The notes: generated by a model from the letters alone, not told the origin. 7,137 nucleotides of DNA from Pseudomonadota bacterium (GCA_023430705.1 JAEYZJ010000211.1:1-7137), one strand, 5' to 3'; shown: positions 1 through 6,134, numbered from the stretch's first letter. Made by a program: numbers and translations.

Positions 1-258
1 CTGCTGCATGCGGACAGTGTGTGCTTGTTTGCGCGCCGCCGCGCTCTCCATTGACAAAACGCAATAATGGGGGGGAGGCGGTATGATACTTCGAAGATAA
101 CTCAGCGGTCTTCGACAGAATTGCCGATGAGGCGGTTAACCTGGGTTGGGATCTCCGCCAGGACGTTGAGGAGAGCGGCAAATGGGGTCGGAAACTGCAG
201 GACAGCAGGACCGGCCAGCATGAATTGACAGGTGACGGCGCTCCATGCCCTATGCGGC
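1..258. other. Upstream region with no assignable gene
   Basis: No complete gene is supported here. A + strand frame is open from 87 to the TAG at 264-266 and reads like plausible protein (for example FDRIADEAVNLGWDL), but it follows directly on a TGA at 84-86 and has no ATG or GTG start with a ribosome binding site before its end. It may be a decayed gene remnant or chance. A run of seven G lies at 69-75. Two perfect TTGACA hexamers (51-56 and 225-230) and a TATGAT (82-87) occur, but none pairs with a partner at 16-18 nt spacing, so the promoter of the downstream operon is unresolved. Confidence 0.4.
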
Positions 259-449
259 CGTCGTAGGTTCCCCAGCGGCCACATGCCAATGGGGATTAAA
301 AGGGAACACGGTGCGACGTACCCATCAGGGCGCAAAACCGTGACTGCCCCCGCAACTGTGAGCGGATAGCTCTTCCGAGTAGCCACTGGCGAGAGCCGGG
401 AAGGATCGGAAGCGCATCGACCCGCAAGTCAGGAGACCTGCCATCGACG
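259..449 (+). promoter_or_regulatory. Cobalamin (B12) riboswitch aptamer
   Basis: This is a cis-acting RNA aptamer that binds adenosylcobalamin or a related corrinoid and lowers expression of the downstream operon when the ligand is plentiful. The conserved blocks appear in the right order: AAAAGGGAACACGGTGC at 298-314, TGCCCCCGCAACTGTG at 345-360, AGCCACTG at 381-388, GGGAAGG at 398-404, and the B12 box GCAAGTCAGGAGACCTGCC at 424-442. A closing P1 helix can form between CGTCG (259-263) and CGACG (445-449). GGTTCCCC (266-273) can pair with GGGGA (291-295) or GGGAAC (302-307). No hairpin followed by a T-run lies between the aptamer and the first gene, so control at translation initiation is more likely than attenuation. 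The exact ends are estimates. Confidence 0.95.
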
Positions 450-544
450 ATCCTTTCAACCCGGCCGGGGTGTGCCGAGGGAAACGAAGATGGCGCTCGA
501 CCACCACATCGCAGCATTCCGCCTGATCCGTTTGACCGGACTGC

Positions 545-562
545 CCTGCCTTTTGACGGAGG
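545..562 (+). promoter_or_regulatory. Shine-Dalgarno of btuD inside a possible sequestering hairpin
   Basis: GGAGG at 558-562 lies 6 nt before the ATG at 569 and fixes the btuD start. CCT-(G)-CC at 545-550 is complementary to it: C545-G562, C546-G561, T547-A560, C549-G559 and C550-G558, with G548 bulged and TTTTGAC as the loop. The fold would hide the ribosome binding site, as expected for a translational riboswitch. A second stem, GGAAAC (480-485) with GTTTCC (562-567), could close the same area. The Shine-Dalgarno is clear. The hairpin and its role are inferred from base pairing by eye, without an energy calculation. Confidence 0.45.
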
Positions 563-568
563 TTTCCT

Positions 569-1375
569 ATGGAGCTGGCGCAACGGCTGGTCGGTGGCAG
601 ACCAGCACGACTGCAAGTGGAGGGATTGGCCTGGGGGCCATCCGCGAAACACCCGATCATCGAGGGACTGTCCTTCGCCGTTGCGGCGGGCGAGATGCTG
701 GCTATTGCCGGGCCGAATGGTGCGGGGAAGTCGAGCCTGCTGCGGTGCCTCTACCGGTTCCACCGTCCGCAGGTGGGTCGCGTGCTGCTGGATGGCGAGG
801 ACATCTGGTCTGTCAGGCCAAAGGCGATGGCCCGGCGTGTCGCGACGGTTCTGCAGGAGCCTGCATCCGACTTCGGACTTACCGCAGCCGAGATCGTCGA
901 GCTGGGACGCACCCCCCACCTCGACCGGTTCAGCGGCCCGGACTACGGGCCGGTCGAAGATGCCCTGGCGCTCATGAACCTGACTTCGCTCGCAGCCCGC
1001 GACTTTGCCTCCCTCTCCGGTGGCGAGAAGCAGCGCGTGATGATCGCACGAGCGCTTGTACAGCAGCCGGATCTGCTGATTCTCGATGAACCGACCAATC
1101 ACCTCGACATCCGCCATCAGCTCGAAGTGCTGGCGCTGCTCTCTGCGCTGCCCACCACCGTCATCGTCTCGCTGCATGACCTGGCGCTGGCATCGGCCCA
1201 TGCCGACCGGGTGCTGGTGCTGGAGCGGGGCCGGCAGGTGCAGCTGGGCGCGCCGCTTGACGCGCTGACTCCCCAGACCATCCGCCGGACCTTCGCAGTC
1301 GAGGCGGCCATCGACAGCCATCCCGCGACGGGACGGCCCCGCTTTTCCTTCCATCTCCCCCAGACCACCAACTGA
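569..1375 (+). CDS. btuD: Cobalamin ABC importer, ATP-binding subunit (BtuD type)
   Basis: This 268-aa cytoplasmic ATPase powers a type II (BtuCD/FhuBC-like) ABC importer. The full nucleotide-binding set is present: Walker A GPNGAGKS at residues 48-55 (Lys54), Q-loop Gln96 in VLQEP, signature LSGGE at 149-153, Walker B LLILDE at 169-174 with catalytic Glu174, D-loop PTNHLD at 175-180, and switch His203 in SLHD. Length is normal for the family. The ATG at 569 is chosen because GGAGG sits 6 nt upstream. It is the first gene after the B12 riboswitch, and its stop is 10 nt before the next start. By sequence alone it could equally be a ferric-siderophore or heme ATPase (FecE/FhuC/HmuV). The riboswitch is what points to B12 or another corrinoid. 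Confidence 0.9.
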   Translation: MELAQRLVGGRPARLQVEGLAWGPSAKHPIIEGLSFAVAAGEMLAIAGPNGAGKSSLLRCLYRFHRPQVGRVLLDGEDIWSVRPKAMARRVATVLQEPASDFGLTAAEIVELGRTPHLDRFSGPDYGPVEDALALMNLTSLAARDFASLSGGEKQRVMIARALVQQPDLLILDEPTNHLDIRHQLEVLALLSALPTTVIVSLHDLALASAHADRVLVLERGRQVQLGAPLDALTPQTIRRTFAVEAAIDSHPATGRPRFSFHLPQTTN

Positions 1376-1385
1376 GAGACAGAAC

Positions 1386-2336
1386 ATGCGTTTGATCGCT
1401 GCCACTACGGTATCCGCTACAATACTGGCTACGCCGGCTCTCGCCTCGGGCTTCCCGGTGACGGTGAAGAGCTGCGACCGCGACGTGACCTTCGATGCCG
1501 CTCCGACCAGGGCCGTTTCCAACGACGTGAACCTGACCGAGATGCTGCTGGCGCTCGACCTCGAGGATCACATGGTCGGCTATACCGGCGTCTCGGACTG
1601 GAAGACGCTGGACGCAAAGCTGCGCGAGGGCGTGGCGGCGCTGCCCGAGCTTTCCACCGACTATCCCACCAAGGAAGTGCTGCTCGGCGCCGATGCCGAC
1701 TTCTACTTTGCGGGCTGGAACTACGGCATGCGTGTCGGCGGGGAGGTGACCCCCGATACGCTCGCCCCGTTCGGCATCCAGGTCTATGAGCTGACGGAGA
1801 GCTGCATCCACGTGATGCAGAAGGACAAGGCGTCGATGAATGACGTCTATCTCGACCTGCTCAATCTCGGCCGCATCTTCGGCGTCGAGGAGAGAGCCGT
1901 GGCGCTGGTCGAAAGCTACAAGCAGGAACTGGCTGACTTCACGGCCTCACTCGCCAAGTCGGACATCCCGCCCAAGGTCTTCGTCTACGACTCCGGCGAG
2001 GACAAGCCGTTCACCGCCGGGCGCCATGCCATCCCCACCGCACTGATCGAAGCGGCAGGCGGCACCAACATTGCCGACGACGTGAATTCGAGCTGGGTCG
2101 AGATCGGCTGGGAGCCGGTGATCGAGCGCAATCCCGACGTGGTCGTCATCGTCAACTATGGCGACGTGACGGCCGAGCATAAGATCGCCTTCATGAAGAA
2201 CAACCCGGCCTTCGCGGACATCCCGGCCGTGCAGAACGATCGCTTCGTGGTGCTGGAATATGTCGAGGCGACGCCGGGTCCGCGCAACATCGAGGCCATC
2301 AAGCGTCTGGCGGCAGCCTTCCGCCAGGCCGACTGA
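1386..2336 (+). CDS. btuF: Periplasmic corrinoid-binding protein (BtuF type)
   Basis: This 316-aa substrate-binding protein of the Periplasmic_BP_2 (FecB/BtuF) fold would deliver B12 or a related corrinoid to the BtuCD pair. Residues 1-20 form a Sec signal peptide (basic MR, hydrophobic core, likely cleavage after ALA-20). No lipobox cysteine is present, so the mature protein should be soluble. Two lobes are visible: an N-lobe with KEVLLGADADFYF at about 96-108 and a C-lobe with EPVIERNPDVVVIV at about 243-256. By position, Glu97 and Glu243 match the two glutamates that dock BtuF-like proteins onto permease arginines. Trp72, Trp111, Trp237 and Trp242 are possible ring contacts (inference). 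Cys30 and Cys140 could form a disulfide. The ATG at 1386 has GAGAG at 1374-1378, overlapping the btuD stop. Substrate identity rests mainly on the riboswitch; an iron-chelate or other metal-chelate ligand is the alternative. Confidence 0.85.
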   Translation: MRLIAATTVSATILATPALASGFPVTVKSCDRDVTFDAAPTRAVSNDVNLTEMLLALDLEDHMVGYTGVSDWKTLDAKLREGVAALPELSTDYPTKEVLLGADADFYFAGWNYGMRVGGEVTPDTLAPFGIQVYELTESCIHVMQKDKASMNDVYLDLLNLGRIFGVEERAVALVESYKQELADFTASLAKSDIPPKVFVYDSGEDKPFTAGRHAIPTALIEAAGGTNIADDVNSSWVEIGWEPVIERNPDVVVIVNYGDVTAEHKIAFMKNNPAFADIPAVQNDRFVVLEYVEATPGPRNIEAIKRLAAAFRQAD

Positions 2337-2339
2337 TGC

Positions 2340-3401
2340 ATGTCGCACAAGCTTCTGGTCGCGGAACCACGCCACGCGCTGATCCATAACCTGCCGCTGA
2401 TCGTGGCCGCTCTCGTGGCGCTGCTCGTGCTGGCGGTGATGCTGGCGGTCAGCATCGGCGCGGTCGGCATCCCGCTCGAGCTGGTGTGGAGTGTCATCCT
2501 CAATCACATCGTGCCCGGCAGCGTGGAACGGACCTGGTCGGCCGGACGTGACAACATCGTGTGGGAGGTCCGCCTCCCGCGCGTCATACTCGGCGCCATG
2601 GTGGGCGCGAGCCTGTCGCTTGTCGGCGCGGCGCTGCAATCGGTGACCCGCAACCCGCTCGCCGACCCGCACCTGCTCGGCATCTCGTCAGGCGCAGCGC
2701 TCGGCGCCATTGTCGTGCTGCTGCATACGGGAATGTTCCTCGGCCTCGTGACGGTGCCGATCTTCGCCTTTGTCGGTGCGTTGCTGACCACCGGCGTCGT
2801 CGTGGGCGTTGCCAGCTTCGCCAGTGCCACCAATGCCGGCCGACTGGTGTTGACGGGGGTGGCCGTGTCGTTCGTCATCACCTCGCTGGGAAGCCTGGGT
2901 ATCTTCCTTGGCGACCCGCGCGCCGCCCATACCGTCATCTTCTGGATGCTCGGCGGGCTCGGCCTCGCGCAATGGGCGCAACTGCCCTATCCGCTGATCG
3001 CCCTGGTGGCGTGTGGCGCCTACCTGATCTTCAACGCCCGTAACCTAAACGCAATGACGCTGGGAGACGAAAGCGCGACGACGCTGGGCCTTCCCGCCGG
3101 GCGGTTCCGTATGGCGGTCTTTGTGGTCTGCGCGGTGCTGACGGGGGCTGCGGTCGCGTTCTCGGGCATCATCTCATTTGTCGGGTTGATGATCCCGCAT
3201 GTGGTTCGCATGGCGGTTGGCGGCGACTATCGCAGGGTTCTGCCGCTCTCGGCCCTCGCTGGCGCGATCTTCCTCGTCCTTGCTGACCTTGTCGCCCGCA
3301 TCATCATCCCACCGCTGGACATGCCGATCGGGATCATCACCGGCCTGGTGGGGGGCTTGTTCTTCATCGCGCTTATGAAGCGCCACGGGCAACTGGGATG
3401 A
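2340..3401 (+). CDS. btuC: Cobalamin ABC importer, permease subunit (BtuC/FecCD type)
   Basis: This 353-aa polytopic inner-membrane protein forms the dimeric channel of a type II ABC importer. The length and many hydrophobic segments suit the ten-helix FecCD fold. Family landmarks, in order, are RLPR at 78-81, GAALQSVTRNPLADP at 96-110 followed by LLGISSGA, GDESATTLG at 242-250 near the ATPase-coupling region, FSGIISFVGLMIPHVVR at 274-290, and the conserved end with DMPIGIITGLVGG at about 327-339. The start lies 3 nt after the btuF stop with no strong Shine-Dalgarno, which suggests translation coupled to btuF. Only one permease gene is present, so a homodimer is expected. Sequence alone does not separate BtuC from FhuB/FecC/HmuU-type permeases; the operon and riboswitch do. 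Confidence 0.9.
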   Translation: MSHKLLVAEPRHALIHNLPLIVAALVALLVLAVMLAVSIGAVGIPLELVWSVILNHIVPGSVERTWSAGRDNIVWEVRLPRVILGAMVGASLSLVGAALQSVTRNPLADPHLLGISSGAALGAIVVLLHTGMFLGLVTVPIFAFVGALLTTGVVVGVASFASATNAGRLVLTGVAVSFVITSLGSLGIFLGDPRAAHTVIFWMLGGLGLAQWAQLPYPLIALVACGAYLIFNARNLNAMTLGDESATTLGLPAGRFRMAVFVVCAVLTGAAVAFSGIISFVGLMIPHVVRMAVGGDYRRVLPLSALAGAIFLVLADLVARIIIPPLDMPIGIITGLVGGLFFIALMKRHGQLG

Positions 3402-3442
3402 TGGCAGGGTCGTGGGCACTTCGCCGGCCAGGCCGCCTGACC

Positions 3443-3448
3443 GGGAGG
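3443..3448 (+). promoter_or_regulatory. Shine-Dalgarno deciding the fhuF-like start
   Basis: GGGAGG lies 8 nt upstream of the ATG at 3457. The frame is open further back to a GTG at 3412, which would add 15 residues rich in Pro, Arg and Gly with no comparably good binding site. The ATG at 3457 is therefore preferred. Confidence 0.6.
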
Positions 3449-3456
3449 GATGGGGA

Positions 3457-4227
3457 ATGGTAGGGGCTGTACCCATCAACGCGGTCGAGGAAGCGATCCA
3501 GCAACTGTCACTTGGCCGCCCTGAGCTCGGCCTTCAAACCGTGGGCCTGAGCGAGGCGAGCTCGCTGGACCGGGTTGCAGCCAGCACCAGGGTGCTGGAA
3601 GGCTGGCTTGACGATGCGGCAACCCTGGCAGCCGGAATCGATCGGAGGACGGCGGCGGCTTACCTGATGAGTATCCTTGTGTGGCGTCTGGGCGAGGTAC
3701 TTGCCCACCTCTATCTGGAGGGCGCACCTACGCTCCAGCTTGACGCTGCCAACGTGCTGGCCAGTCTTCGGGTGACAGGGCATGGCCGCGCGCGCGACAT
3801 CGGCTTCCACTTCCTGCTGGTCGGTGGGAAGCCGATGGCGCCCCTGCAGCGCGAGATATTTGTGAGTTCCGTGCTTGCGGTGCATGGGCCGCTGGTCGAT
3901 GCACTGAGCCAACAGACCGGGTTGTCGAGGCACGCCCTGTGGCGCCTCGTCACCGACGGGATGACGAACGGCTTTCTGGTCTGGGGCAAGCTGACCGGAC
4001 GCCTGGACTTTGCCATGTTGGAGGCTGCCGCTGTCGTTCGACAGGAACCGCTGCACAACCGGCAATGGCAGTTTGTCGAGGCGATCGGGACGTCAGGCTG
4101 CCGCGAGTGGTTTCGCCTCCGGGGCGGGTGTTGCCGGCTCTACAAGACCGAAGGCAACGAGTACTGCGTCACCTGCGTTCTGCGCGATCGCCAAGATCAG
4201 ATGCAGCGCCTCTCCGCCCGCCTCTAG
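3457..4227 (+). CDS. fhuF: FhuF-family [2Fe-2S] reductase, candidate corrinoid reductase
   Basis: This 256-aa protein resembles FhuF, the cytoplasmic, membrane-associated [2Fe-2S] protein of Escherichia coli that reduces ferric hydroxamate siderophores and is about 262 aa long. The diagnostic feature is the C-terminal cluster motif Cys225-Cys226-x10-Cys237-x2-Cys240, the unusual CCx10CxxC spacing of FhuF, set in GGCCRLYK...NEYCVTC. A further cysteine is at 215. The N-terminal part is mostly helical with no signal peptide or clear membrane span. It lies 55 nt after btuC and is probably the last gene of the B12-riboswitch transcript. That setting is odd for an iron-siderophore enzyme. It suggests reduction of an imported Co(III) corrinoid, or reductive removal of its upper ligand, before adenosylation (inference). 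Alternatives are a ferric-siderophore reductase, or a transporter that carries an iron chelate after all. The family call is firm; the substrate is open. Confidence 0.8.
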   Translation: MVGAVPINAVEEAIQQLSLGRPELGLQTVGLSEASSLDRVAASTRVLEGWLDDAATLAAGIDRRTAAAYLMSILVWRLGEVLAHLYLEGAPTLQLDAANVLASLRVTGHGRARDIGFHFLLVGGKPMAPLQREIFVSSVLAVHGPLVDALSQQTGLSRHALWRLVTDGMTNGFLVWGKLTGRLDFAMLEAAAVVRQEPLHNRQWQFVEAIGTSGCREWFRLRGGCCRLYKTEGNEYCVTCVLRDRQDQMQRLSARL

Positions 4228-4348
4228 GCCCCGGACCCCAAAACTGGCAGGGGCTGGTCTGTTGCTGGTGGCTTCTTGACCGAAGGCAAGGCGACCATGC
4301 CGCATTCGGATAGAGTTGCACCCCTTCGGACTTCTCAGGTGCAGGATC

Positions 4349-4363
4349 AAAGTGCTGCACTTT
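4349..4363. repeat. Perfect dyad AAAGTGC-T-GCACTTT
   Basis: The arms are 7 bp around a single central T. As DNA it resembles a half-turn operator for a dimeric regulator. As RNA it gives a 6-bp stem with a CTG loop. It lies about 180 nt before clcA and 120 nt after the fhuF-like gene. Function unknown. Confidence 0.5.
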
Positions 4364-4440
4364 CAGGACTTTACAGGAGCAGATCGGCCGATTGTTGCGG
4401 GGCTGCGCCGCGATGAGACAGTAGAGGCCTAAAGCCGGTC

Positions 4441-4454
4441 TGTCGCTGGCGACA
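4441..4454. repeat. Perfect dyad TGTCGC-TG-GCGACA upstream of clcA
   Basis: The 6-bp arms flank a 2-nt centre, 89 nt before the clcA ATG. This position fits an operator for a regulator of clcA, or a 5-bp hairpin with a CTGG tetraloop in its leader. I do not recognise the site as that of a known regulator. Confidence 0.45.
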
Positions 4455-4543
4455 TTGGGCAACGCTCCGGCCAGTCGCAGCAGAACATGGCAAACGCGCC
4501 ATCCCGCTGGGTGGACTCAGTGCAGGCGATCCGGTGAGGTGTA

Positions 4544-5893
4544 ATGGTCGCGACCGCAGACGAACACCATCCTGTTCCGGAGCGATCCGAACCCAAGGCG
4601 ATCAGGGGCCCGCTGAGCTATCTTGCTCTCGCCGTAGCGGTGGGAGTGATTGGGGGTGCGATCGGCTCTGTGTTCCACCTTGCCATCAACACACTGCTGC
4701 ACTGGCCCACGCAGTTGCGAGGGGTGGTCGAAGGACCACTTCTGGTGATCGTGGCAGCCCTGATTACACTCTGCGCCACCGTGGCAAGCGTAGCATTGGT
4801 GCGCCACGCGGCACCTGAAGCCGGCGGCAGTGGCGTTCAGGAGGTGGAAGGTGCAATGGCCGGCCAGCGTGAGGTTCATGGCGCGCGGGTGCTGCCGGTC
4901 AAGTTCGTCGGCGGCGTAGCCGCGATTGGATCCGGCCTGGTTCTGGGCCGCGAGGGACCGACCATCCATATAGGTGCGTCGGTGGCTGCGATGCTCTCGC
5001 GGCGGTTTGCACTTGACCCGACGCAGCGCAGCGGCCTGTTGGCGGCGGGAGCAGCCGCGGGCCTGGCCTGCGCCTTCAATGCCCCGGTCGCCGGTGTGTT
5101 GTTCGTGATCGAGGAAACGCGACGACAGTTTCCATATCGGTACGACACCTATATGGGCGTTATCGCTGCTGCCCTTCTTTCCACCGTCATGACCCAATGG
5201 ATTGGTGGCATGGCTCCGGACCTCTCGATGCAGGCTGCGCAGATGCCTGTAGCCATGCTGCCGCTCTTTGTGCTGCTCGGGGGCCTGTTGGGCGCAGTTG
5301 GCGTGTTGCTCAATGCCAGCCTCCTCAAAGGGCTGGATATTGCGGCGGCCACGGGGACGAAGGCGCCCTACGTCTACCCGGCGGTCATCGGTGCTTCTGT
5401 CGGCGCCCTCCTGGTGCTGCTGCCGCAGACCGTCACAGGCGGCGAGGCCCTCATTCCGGTGCTGGTCCGCGAGCAACCGGGCTTGATGATACTGCTGGCG
5501 CTCGCAGTGGTTCGCTTCTGCACGACGGTGGGGAGTTACTCGACCGGCGTACCCGGCGGCATCTTCGCGCCCATTCTTTCGCTCGCAGGCTGCATCGGTC
5601 TCGCCTTCGCCGGTATTCTCAGCACGATTGTGCCCCACGGCAGCATTGTCCCGGCGGCTTTCGCGATTGCAGCAATGGGTGGATTGTTCACGGCTTGCGT
5701 GCGCTCGCCCATCGTAGGTGTGGTGCTGACGCTGGAACTCACCGGGGCCTATGATGTCGCCGTGCCGCTGCTCGCTACCTGCCTCGTCGCCAATCTCACC
5801 GCGCAATGGCTGGGCGGCAAGCCGATCTATGAGCAATTGCTCGACCGCACCTTGGCTCTGGCGGCATCAAACAACAGTCGCGCAGCGCCATAG
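4544..5893 (+). CDS. clcA: ClC-family Cl-/H+ antiporter
   Basis: This 449-aa inner-membrane protein exchanges chloride for protons. Its homologue in Escherichia coli (473 aa) acts as an electrical shunt during extreme acid resistance. Hydrophobic segments start at about residue 24 after a polar N-terminus, and there is no cytoplasmic CBS domain at the end. Ion-path motifs are GSGVQE at 95-100 (selectivity Ser96), GREGP at 135-139 with gating Glu137, EE at 190-191 in FVIEETRRQF (the internal proton glutamate of exchangers), GGIFAP at 338-343, and Tyr429 in GGKPIYEQ. With both glutamates kept it should be an exchanger rather than a passive channel. The usual GSGIP loop reads GSGVQ here. GAGG at 4536-4539 lies only 4 nt before the ATG, a rather short spacing. 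It is separated from the B12 operon by 316 nt and is probably its own transcription unit. Confidence 0.92.
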   Translation: MVATADEHHPVPERSEPKAIRGPLSYLALAVAVGVIGGAIGSVFHLAINTLLHWPTQLRGVVEGPLLVIVAALITLCATVASVALVRHAAPEAGGSGVQEVEGAMAGQREVHGARVLPVKFVGGVAAIGSGLVLGREGPTIHIGASVAAMLSRRFALDPTQRSGLLAAGAAAGLACAFNAPVAGVLFVIEETRRQFPYRYDTYMGVIAAALLSTVMTQWIGGMAPDLSMQAAQMPVAMLPLFVLLGGLLGAVGVLLNASLLKGLDIAAATGTKAPYVYPAVIGASVGALLVLLPQTVTGGEALIPVLVREQPGLMILLALAVVRFCTTVGSYSTGVPGGIFAPILSLAGCIGLAFAGILSTIVPHGSIVPAAFAIAAMGGLFTACVRSPIVGVVLTLELTGAYDVAVPLLATCLVANLTAQWLGGKPIYEQLLDRTLALAASNNSRAAP

Positions 5894-5900
5894 GTGATGA

Positions 5901-5916
5901 TGCGGCGCTTGCCGCA
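5901..5916 (+). terminator. GC-rich hairpin after clcA, possible terminator
   Basis: TGCGGC (5901-5906) and GCCGCA (5911-5916) form a perfect 6-bp stem with a GCTT loop, 7 nt after the clcA stop. The bases that follow (ATTCGTCT) are only weakly T-rich, so it is a poor intrinsic terminator on its own. It may simply protect the 3' end of the message. Confidence 0.35.
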
Positions 5917-5991
5917 ATTCGTCTGGATTGAAGGGAAGTGTCAGCCAACTGCAAAGTCTTGTGGCGTCCGGCAGGCGATATCAGCCCGGGT

Positions 5992-6005
5992 TTGACGATG
6001 GTCAA
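5992..6005. promoter_or_regulatory. FNR/FixK-type binding site upstream of yhiM
   Basis: TTGACGATGGTCAA is a perfect 5-bp dyad around GATG and fits the TTGAY-N4-RTCAA pattern bound by FNR, FnrL and FixK regulators of the CRP/FNR superfamily. It lies 129 nt before the yhiM ATG. If it worked as a class II activator site centred at -41.5, transcription would start near 6040 and the -10 hexamer would fall on TAAATG (6028-6033), a weak but correctly placed match. This would make yhiM respond to low oxygen. The pattern is seen; the regulator and the start site are inferred. Confidence 0.45.
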
Positions 6006-6134
6006 GACAATCGACTCCGGCCTCTCCTAAATGTTCCGGGTGATGCTCCGCAATGCGGCCACGACGCCACCATGCATAGTGGCAGGGAGCCGGATGCAAT
6101 CGGTGGCGCTGTCAACCATGAGAAAGTGCGGGCC

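Larger units (their letters stand above)
4228..4543. other. Intergenic region rich in short inverted repeats, no gene seen
   Basis: These 316 bases separate the B12 operon from clcA. The open frames crossing it on either strand have no recognisable protein features. It holds several perfect inverted repeats: TGCACC (4317-4322) with GGTGCA (4338-4343), AAAGTGC-T-GCACTTT (4349-4363), ATCGGCCGAT (4383-4392) and TGTCGC-TG-GCGACA (4441-4454). A near-repeat CTTTCAGGA / CTTTACAGGA follows at about 4360-4378. Just after the fhuF-like stop, GCCCC (4228-4232) can pair with GGGGC (4250-4254), but the loop is long and there is no T-run, so termination of the operon is uncertain. The clcA promoter should lie here; no convincing -35/-10 pair was found. 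Confidence 0.5.

Noticed and set aside
51..87. TTGACA (51-56) and TATGAT (82-87) as a promoter for the btu operon
   Set aside because: Each hexamer is good alone, but the spacer is 25 nt, far outside 16-18.
225..256. TTGACA (225-230) with CCTATG or TATGCG as a promoter
   Set aside because: The -10 matches are poor (2/6 at 18 nt, 3/6 at 20 nt), and the implied start would clip the riboswitch P1 helix.
102..386. A 94-codon - strand frame over the upstream region and the riboswitch
   Set aside because: Its start lies inside the conserved aptamer on the opposite strand, there is no good ribosome binding site, and nothing in it is recognisable.
460..469. CCCGGCCGGG palindrome as an attenuator after the riboswitch
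   Set aside because: As RNA it can only form a 3-bp stem with a 4-nt loop, and no T-run follows.
296..1522. A 408-codon open frame on the - strand across btuD
   Set aside because: It is antisense to a gene with complete ABC ATPase motifs, crosses the riboswitch and has no recognisable domain. Long antisense frames are common in GC-rich coding DNA.
4227..4255. GCCCC / GGGGC hairpin as a Rho-independent terminator of the btu operon
   Set aside because: The loop is about 17 nt and no T-run follows; only weak support.
4517..5836. A 439-codon open frame on the - strand across clcA
   Set aside because: It is an antisense shadow of clcA. Its translation is rich in His, Arg, Gln and Gly with no membrane or domain signal.
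6072..6134. Upstream in-frame ATG as the yhiM start
   Set aside because: It would add a polar 21-residue extension that I do not recall in the family. The start at 6135 aligns with the remembered YhiM N-terminus.
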